Below, one piece after another: positions 32,418 to 37,947 of a stretch of 37,947 nt of DNA; the first letter of the stretch is position 1; every line of letters starts with the position of its first letter. The stretch comes from Planctomycetota bacterium. Lineage in GTDB: Bacteria; Planctomycetota; Phycisphaerae; Sedimentisphaerales; Anaerobacaceae. Location: NCBI GenBank assembly GCA_022566315.1, contig JADFJC010000021.1:1-37947 (forward strand), in the 5' to 3' direction. Below the pieces are notes generated by a model that did not search any database, was not told the DNA's origin, and was given only the letters and a program-made list of their open reading frames with translations. Made by a program: the position numbers and the translations under genes.

Positions 32418-34514
32418 CTACCAAACACTATCCCACTTCCATGGCATTACAGAGTTGTACGTTGTTCCCCAGTAATCTTTGTACGAAAAATTACGGTCAT
32501 AAACAAAGCCGAACCCGTAATTGGCCCTGAATGCGTTTCGCAGAACTGCACGCCATCTGGAGGTTGGGTGTGTGCCGACATTAATAAAATCATTCGGCTT
32601 AATAAAGAAGTCCGGCTGCTCACCGCTGTATATCTTGTCCAAATCCACCATCACTATTTCTTCTTTCTCTCTGCCTATCCTTCTCACCACTTCACAGCGC
32701 CTCGGCCAGGCCAAAGGTCCCAAACCGCCCGCAGCAGCTATGGCCATCTTCAAAGTCATCGGTCGGCCCGTAATAGGAATGAAGCCGGTACGATTGACAT
32801 TACCCATTATGCAGAATTCACCAACAAGATCAACAGGCACATGAATAGTATCGCCGGGCTTTATCACGATATTATATCGGGGGACACCGGCAAGCAGCTT
32901 GTCGGCTGGAATCTTTATGAGGCGCGTCCCGGCACCAGGCTCACGCTCCAAAACCGGCTGCGCCTGCTCTTCAAACGGACCAACCGGTCTTTCTCCAGGT
33001 TCAATCTTAATAACCGGCCTTTCAAACTCTATCGGCCCCGAAGGATGTGGCGCACCGACTTGAACAGGAACCCATTCGCCATTACGGAAGATCCACTCAA
33101 CATGCCCGGCTTGTTCTTTCCCTTCTGTCGGCTTCGGTGCGGATGATGATGCCGGCGCGTCCCGGCGATTTACCCGCCTATTTATCCTCCTTTTAGAACG
33201 AGCCGGCTCCCGAAAGGACTCCCGTGCTTTTTCAACATCTACTCGCCCATTTAACCATTGTTGTTCATTGCGAGAACGCTCATCCAATGTTTTCAATACG
33301 TCTTTGACACTCACCGGCTCATCTATCATCTCCGGAGCAGCCGGTGCAGGGGATAATGCCAGTGCGTTCCGGCGAGTTATTCGCTCATCTGTCCTCTTTT
33401 CGGAACGAGCCAGCTCCCGGAACGACTCCATTGCATTTTCAACGTTCACTTGCTCATTTAACCACTTTTGTTCACGACGAGAGCGCTCCTCCAATGTGTT
33501 CAATATGTCTTTGACACTTACCGGCTCGTCCATCCTTCCCGGAGCAGTCAACCTGGTGGATGGTTTCCATCCAGTTTGGGTATCTATCCGACTCTGATTG
33601 CGATTGCTCGGCCATTCAAAGGCTTTTGGCATTCCAGCCGTTTCCCAATCCGTTACCATCTCAGACGAAGCTATAACCACTTTACTTTCAGGCCATTGAT
33701 ATTGTGCACGAGGTGGGACCCCGGCGCGCCGGGGCTGTATCTTGCGCGACGACATGGCAGTCTCAGGCTCAATAACTTTCAGCTCAAATCCATCAAATCC
33801 CGGCTGAAGAGGCTCATATCTTGTTTCCTTTTTATCCCCAACAAAACGTGAAACATAAATATAGCTTACGTTAAACTGTCTTGGCCCCCCCGCCATTGCA
33901 AGCGCATCGTACAGTCTGAAATTATATCGTGGAATAGGGTATCTGCCGGGAAGAGGCACACCGTCGCCCAATATTGAAAATGAGCGTTGCTGGGAGCCGG
34001 CCAAAGTTACGATAACCGACGGGTTCTTCAATATACCCGGAGAAAGAATTTGTCTTATCTGTCCTTCAAGCTGCGTTTCAGTCAACCCCGCCACTTCAAT
34101 CACGCCAACCTCCGGTATGGATATTCTGCCGGTTTCGGTAACAACATAATTGTTTACAAATTGAATATCCTCCTGGAGAAGCTCGAAAATAGTTATACTG
34201 ATAATATCACCTGCCCTGAATACATAATCAGACTCCACCGCCATAGTATCTATGGGCAGCGGCTCTTTTGCTTGTTCCCAGGCCACCTGTGTCTCCTCGG
34301 CCACACCCAACGAATCCAATATTACATTGACGGCAGGAACAGGACGAAACCTGCCTACCTGTGTCGGGTCAAAAAACTTATTGCCGCAACCGGATGAAAG
34401 CGACAAAAAAAGTAGAAGAATGCAGAAGACAGAATTCGGACTTCGGAATTCGGAATTCGGACTTCTGTCCTCTGTCCTCTGATTTCTGTCCTCTGTCCTC
34501 TGACTTCCGTCCAT
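32418..34514 (-). CDS. SLBB-domain polysaccharide export lipoprotein (Wza-like)
   Basis: A 698-residue outer-membrane or periplasmic export protein. The lipobox is LSLSSGC with Cys43. A Poly_export domain follows (YVFRAGDIISITIFE onward, about 90-165). A first SLBB domain is at about 175-240 (FSILGDGVPLPGRYPI, then ALAMAGGP), and a second at about 550-640 (GDTIHVPVDLVGEFCIMGNVNRTG, then AIAAAGGLG). Wza proteins form the channel for polysaccharide exit. Unusual points: residues 2-28 are a translated tandem repeat (QRTEDRNQRTED, SPNSEFRSPNS); residues about 258-266 (PRRAGVPPR) are a translated perfect palindrome; and about 330-467 is a 69-residue tandem duplication of a charged segment starting DEPVSVKD. 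The start at 34514 is the only ATG before the lipobox. It is the first gene of the operon. Confidence 0.88.
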   Translation of the reverse strand: MDGSQRTEDRNQRTEDRSPNSEFRSPNSVFCILLLFLSLSSGCGNKFFDPTQVGRFRPVPAVNVILDSLGVAEETQVAWEQAKEPLPIDTMAVESDYVFRAGDIISITIFELLQEDIQFVNNYVVTETGRISIPEVGVIEVAGLTETQLEGQIRQILSPGILKNPSVIVTLAGSQQRSFSILGDGVPLPGRYPIPRYNFRLYDALAMAGGPRQFNVSYIYVSRFVGDKKETRYEPLQPGFDGFELKVIEPETAMSSRKIQPRRAGVPPRAQYQWPESKVVIASSEMVTDWETAGMPKAFEWPSNRNQSRIDTQTGWKPSTRLTAPGRMDEPVSVKDILNTLEERSRREQKWLNEQVNVENAMESFRELARSEKRTDERITRRNALALSPAPAAPEMIDEPVSVKDVLKTLDERSRNEQQWLNGRVDVEKARESFREPARSKRRINRRVNRRDAPASSSAPKPTEGKEQAGHVEWIFRNGEWVPVQVGAPHPSGPIEFERPVIKIEPGERPVGPFEEQAQPVLEREPGAGTRLIKIPADKLLAGVPRYNIVIKPGDTIHVPVDLVGEFCIMGNVNRTGFIPITGRPMTLKMAIAAAGGLGPLAWPRRCEVVRRIGREKEEIVMVDLDKIYSGEQPDFFIKPNDFINVGTHPTSRWRAVLRNAFRANYGFGFVYDRNFSYKDYWGTTYNSVMPWKWDSVW
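33119..33532 (-). repeat. Two tandem 207-bp units inside the SLBB gene
   Basis: The unit DEPVSVKDILNTLEERSR... (DNA about 33532-33326) is repeated as DEPVSVKDVLKTLDERSR... (about 33325-33119). Amino-acid spacing is exactly 69 residues. The copies have diverged by many substitutions but no frame change. Confidence 0.85.
33716..33737. repeat. Perfect 16-bp palindrome unit inside the SLBB gene
   Basis: CCCCGGCGCGCCGGGG at 33719-33734 is preceded by GGGA and followed by CT, the same border type as the hairpin cluster at 220-554. It is read in frame as PRRAGVPP. Confidence 0.75.
34430..34511. repeat. Tandem repeats forming the 5' end of the SLBB gene
   Basis: GAATTCGGACTTCGGAATTC units are followed by TCCTCTGTCCTCTGATTTCTG units, of the same kind as at 29942 and 30540. 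They encode the hydrophilic N-terminal extension before the lipoprotein signal. Confidence 0.82.
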
Positions 34515-34647
34515 AGCAATAAACTTCCAAAAAACACCGAGCTTTTCTCTGTCCTATAACCCCTAAGACCGCCCAATACAGCTATTAACTCGATGAAATT
34601 TATCGGTTTAATGCCTTGCTTGCTTAACTTTTTTTAACTGCTACAAA

Positions 34648-34780
34648 ATTCGATGCTCGATGCCAGATGCTCGAAGCTTCCCCGTTTTCACGTGGACAAG
34701 CTTGCCCCTGTGAGGGACCCCGCCTTGCGGGAACCCAAAGCAGGGGATGAACGAGGGACGAGAATCGAGAAACGAGTTTG
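34648..34780. repeat. Mosaic of short repeats between the EPS operon and the last gene
   Basis: This occupies part of the 746-base gap 34515-35260. It contains GATGCTCGATGCCAGATGC, a CCCGC-CTT-GCGGG hairpin (34719-34731) with a GGACCC border, and ACGAGGGACGAGAATCGAG. The remainder of the gap (34781-35260) is AT-rich. It contains an antisense 60-codon frame (34923-35105) and a sense frame ending at about 35055, neither with a family signature. A T-rich stretch just before 35180 may belong to the promoter of the next gene. Confidence 0.6.
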
Positions 34781-35260
34781 TTTATCACAACTATAACTTC
34801 ATAAAGCATTTATGAAACCAAATAATTCTGTGACATAACCACCGGCTTGCTGCTCGCTTACAAAAAATCCCCAATAATTCATTTATAACCAGGGAATACA
34901 GCGTTTGTCCAGAGCCGCCTACTTATTCGGGGCCGATAATTACTGCAATACCAACATAGACAAAAAGGCCGTTCCGATAGAAAATTTTGTGAACACCGAT
35001 AAAAATTGTGAATCGCGAAGTGAAAAAGTAAAACGTGATGCCGAAGACAAGATGTAAGCTTTTCAGCTTTTGGCTTATCGTCAGGAAAGCATCCTGTACT
35101 AACATATCGCCGGTGTTATCGTAATCTGCAGTTTTAAGTTTCGAGTTTTTTTCGGTTTTTTTGTAACTTTCTGGCAGAATAAGTGTTATATTTATTGTGA
35201 GAGATAGTCTGAGATTTTCAAGAAACGAATTTGCCAGCGTTAATTTATGGAGGTGTAAAA

Positions 35261-37947
35261 ATGTTTAATTCAAAACGTTCGAGAAATGCCACTGCGGTAG
35301 CATTATTGGTTCTGCTTGTCCTTGCCACAGGACTGCAGGCGGAAAGTTCGGCAAGGCCCGCAGGTGACCAACTTCTGAAGATGATACCGGCCGAGAGTCT
35401 GTTTTGCATACGGGTGAATCATTTTGAATATACTTTAAGTCAAATCGACCAGTTCTTAGCCGGTGTCTCGCCTATGCCTATGGGAATCTCGATATTGGCT
35501 CGGATGCAATTCGCCAAGGTGTTAGGCAGTCCGGAGCTAAACGGCGTTAATATGAATGGTAGTTTTGCCGTTTTTGGCGTAATTGTGCCCGGCGAACAAA
35601 CACAAACTAATCCAGTTTCAAATGTATTCATTGGCGGACTTGTTCCCGTTACAGATTACAAGCAGTTTATCAGCGGTAATCCCAACTGCAGCCAGCCGGA
35701 TGAGAAGGGCGTTTCTAAAATCACAAGCAACGGGACACCCACAATGCTGGTTACACAGGTTGGCAATTATGCACTTATAAGCCAAGCGAACGACTATGAA
35801 AAGCTGATGACGTACAAAAAACTTCAGGGAATTGCAACGAGTGCATCCGCAGAGTCAGCTCCATTGGCCAGTACCCTCGATGCTGCTGAGATGAAACTGG
35901 CTATGACCGAACCAATCTGGGCGTACGGTAATGTGCAACAAGCCTCCAAAACTTTCGGGGCAATGCTATTTGGCAAAATGGAAGAGTTCAAAACAAACAT
36001 GGAAAACATCAAAACCAAAGACCCGAACACACCACCTATGATGAACATAGAGAATATAATCAATATGTATGTCAGTGTTTTTGAGACGTTGATGAAAGAA
36101 ACACAATACCTGAGTATAGCAATCAACCCAAAACCCAATGTTTTGAATATCACAAAAACCATCTCCGCTGTCCCTGGGACGGATATGGCGAATATGTTCG
36201 TCGCAGATGCCTCAGCGGCGCAGGAAAATAAGCTCTTGGGGTATCTGGAAAACGGGGCAATGATGAATTTCGGATTCAAAATAAACACACCTTTCTGGAA
36301 ACAGTTCAACATCAAGAGTATCGATTTGCTTAGTACGATTGCCGGCGAGAACATTAACGCTGAGGACATTACAAAAATGAAAGCTCTTGCGGCAAACGTA
36401 ATTGACTGCCTTGACGGACCGGTGGTGTGTTCAGCTTCGATAGATACCAAAAACAAGCCGCCCTTTGTAGCTAAGTATGTTATAGCGGTCAAGGATAAGG
36501 AAAAATTCAACCGACTCATCGAAGAAGCGATACAGATGTTAAACACCAGCGGTATTATGGATTTTTATAAGGACATGGGAATAGAAACCGGCTTTACGAT
36601 ACAGCGGGGCGTTGACCGTTACAAAGACGTCTCAATAGATTCGGCGAAATTCACAATGAAATTCACGGATGCCAACTCACCACAGGGACAAATGATAAAT
36701 GCTATGTACGGCGGCGGATTTGATTACCGATGGGGTATGGTTGATGGGCTGTGGGTTTGTACCATCGGGGGCAATGCAAACTTGGCGATACACGAGCTGA
36801 TTGACCAGGTAAAAACCAGCGGCCCAAAGCAAATTGGCAACGAAATGAAGGCTGCTCTGGCGTTACTGCCGGAAGCGGATAAAGCTGATTTCGTGGTAAC
36901 GTATAATTTTCTGCGAGTGTTCAAGATGATGACGGCTATGATACCTATGCCAATGCCGCAAATGGATATTCCAACCAGGAGCAATATCGTATTTGCAGGT
37001 AAGGCCGGCAATGGCAAAATGGTCGTGAATATTGCGCTGCCAAAAGAGCATCTAACCGAGATTATGGCAGCCTTTCAAACGATGCAGCAGCAGATAATGC
37101 AACAAAAGCAACCAGGAAGTCCCAGAAGCCGCGGCATCGACGGCATTTCGGATGAGGAGATGATTTGGGTCAAGTGCAACAATCCGAACTGTAAGGCTGA
37201 GTATCAAACGGGCCTAAAGGCATACCACAAATATATGCTGGAGCACGCTGACGTAATGGCTCTAACTGCACCGCCACTGATTTGCAAAGAGTGCAGCGAG
37301 TCAAGCGCTTACAGAGCTGAAAAGTGTGAAAATCCAGATTGCAGGATAGTCTTTATCCAGGGCAGTTCCGGCCCGGCCGATTTTTCAGACCGCTGTCCCA
37401 AATGTGGCCGTAGCGAAACGGAAGAGATCAGAAAACAACGTCGAAAGGCTGCTCCCGTTAAGCCACGTGCAACAATATCCCGAAAGTTTGTTATTCCTAA
37501 GAAGAATCTGCAAATACCAAAGGATATGCAGGCCTGCGCAGCGAATTTTCGAAAGATTCAGGCAACGATAAAGAAATACGAAGAGGACAAAGGCAAACTG
37601 CCGGATTGGCTCTCAGACCTGGTTCCGGATTATCTGAGCAAAGAGACGCTCTTGTGCCCGAGCGATGCCGAGCATGTGGCGCGATATTCGCCCGACCCGA
37701 AGCTTCCATGCAGCTACTCCTGGGAGTTCTCGGCGAAGCCGATCCCCACAGGCTGGGATCCGACTGGCAGAACGCTATATCGGGATTGGAAAGCTCAACA
37801 AGTTGAACTCTTTGGTGATGTTGTCCCGAAGGTTCGCTGTAATCATCATGGCAGCCGGTGCCTCAATCTGTCAGTGGGCGGTCAAATCTGGTGGGGTCCG
37901 CTGAACTGGGAATATATGTTCAAACCCGACTATCGCTTTGGTGATGA
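35261..37947 (+). CDS. Secreted multidomain protein with two zinc-ribbon modules and pseudopilin-like tail (3' end outside window)
   Basis: The frame opens at ATG 35261, with GGAGGTG seven bases upstream, and runs off the window end after 895 residues. Residues 1-28 are a signal peptide (ATAVALLVLLVLATGLQA). Residues about 30-620 resemble the large secreted DUF3352-type proteins of planctomycetes (PAESLFCIRVNHFE start, repeated alpha/beta pattern), only loosely. Then come two zinc-ribbon-like modules, each CX4C...CX2C: Cys639/644 with 675/678, and Cys689/694 with 712/715. A basic linker follows (RKQRRKAAPVKPR). The C-terminal part (ACAANFRKIQATIKKYEEDKGKLP, then LVPDYLS, then LLCPSD) recalls the globular half of planctomycete type II secretion G-like pseudopilins, without the N-terminal helix. 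Function unknown. Confidence 0.82.
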   Translation, partial: MFNSKRSRNATAVALLVLLVLATGLQAESSARPAGDQLLKMIPAESLFCIRVNHFEYTLSQIDQFLAGVSPMPMGISILARMQFAKVLGSPELNGVNMNGSFAVFGVIVPGEQTQTNPVSNVFIGGLVPVTDYKQFISGNPNCSQPDEKGVSKITSNGTPTMLVTQVGNYALISQANDYEKLMTYKKLQGIATSASAESAPLASTLDAAEMKLAMTEPIWAYGNVQQASKTFGAMLFGKMEEFKTNMENIKTKDPNTPPMMNIENIINMYVSVFETLMKETQYLSIAINPKPNVLNITKTISAVPGTDMANMFVADASAAQENKLLGYLENGAMMNFGFKINTPFWKQFNIKSIDLLSTIAGENINAEDITKMKALAANVIDCLDGPVVCSASIDTKNKPPFVAKYVIAVKDKEKFNRLIEEAIQMLNTSGIMDFYKDMGIETGFTIQRGVDRYKDVSIDSAKFTMKFTDANSPQGQMINAMYGGGFDYRWGMVDGLWVCTIGGNANLAIHELIDQVKTSGPKQIGNEMKAALALLPEADKADFVVTYNFLRVFKMMTAMIPMPMPQMDIPTRSNIVFAGKAGNGKMVVNIALPKEHLTEIMAAFQTMQQQIMQQKQPGSPRSRGIDGISDEEMIWVKCNNPNCKAEYQTGLKAYHKYMLEHADVMALTAPPLICKECSESSAYRAEKCENPDCRIVFIQGSSGPADFSDRCPKCGRSETEEIRKQRRKAAPVKPRATISRKFVIPKKNLQIPKDMQACAANFRKIQATIKKYEEDKGKLPDWLSDLVPDYLSKETLLCPSDAEHVARYSPDPKLPCSYSWEFSAKPIPTGWDPTGRTLYRDWKAQQVELFGDVVPKVRCNHHGSRCLNLSVGGQIWWGPLNWEYMFKPDYRFGD

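Noticed and set aside
34923-35105. 60-codon hydrophobic minus-strand frame
   Set aside because: No ribosome site; part of it (TSRFTIF) resembles translated interspersed repeats. A sense frame over the same bases is no better.

Overview
The window looks like chromosome from a Planctomycetota bacterium, most likely of the Phycisphaerae/Sedimentisphaerales type. This is an inference from gene content: an exosortase-linked exopolysaccharide operon with a giant TPR protein, a PheT lacking the usual OB domain, secreted multidomain proteins with DVYFG-type repeats, a secreted protein carrying zinc ribbons and a pseudopilin-like tail, and very repeat-rich intergenic DNA. No rRNA, tRNA, CRISPR array or transposase gene was seen.

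Layout. 1-206: 3' end of an unidentified gene with a His/Glu/Gly-rich tail. 207-600: a dense cluster of nine hairpins. 709-1971: RhlE-type DEAD-box helicase with a clear promoter. 2271-2585 (-): PilZ protein, convergent with the helicase across a strong bidirectional terminator. 2757-3422: promoter, a 27-codon ORF with a perfect Shine-Dalgarno, and an unexplained leader. 3423-6872: large secreted metallophosphoesterase with a PA14 domain. 7013-8386 (-): CE15 glucuronoyl esterase. 8444-10009 (-): citramalate synthase, divergent from a PtsN-like EIIA (10273-10737). 10897-13500 (-): alpha-glucan phosphorylase. 13692-13963 (-): a complete ncRNA unit (consensus promoter, about 200-nt rod-like RNA, terminator), best read as 6S RNA. 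14206-16224 (-): PheT. 16717-19002 (-): TrkA and TrkH potassium uptake. 19310-20797: Ycf46-like AAA ATPase. 20996-21397: PEGA lipoprotein. 21526-22025: small HicB-like/antitoxin-like remnant module.

21945-34514 (-) is the main accessory block. In transcription order it holds an SLBB export lipoprotein, an exosortase, an EpsI-like protein, a 1707-residue TPR protein, a Wzc-type BY-kinase/copolymerase and a UDP-sugar 4-epimerase. Together they look like a complete machine for making, regulating and exporting an extracellular polysaccharide and for sorting surface proteins. No recognisable PEP-CTERM substrate lies in the window. 35261-37947: a secreted protein cut by the window end.

The most striking non-gene signal is the number of unrelated short repeat families. 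They fill the intergenic spaces, supply the stop codons of several genes, and sit in frame inside three adjacent exopolysaccharide genes.
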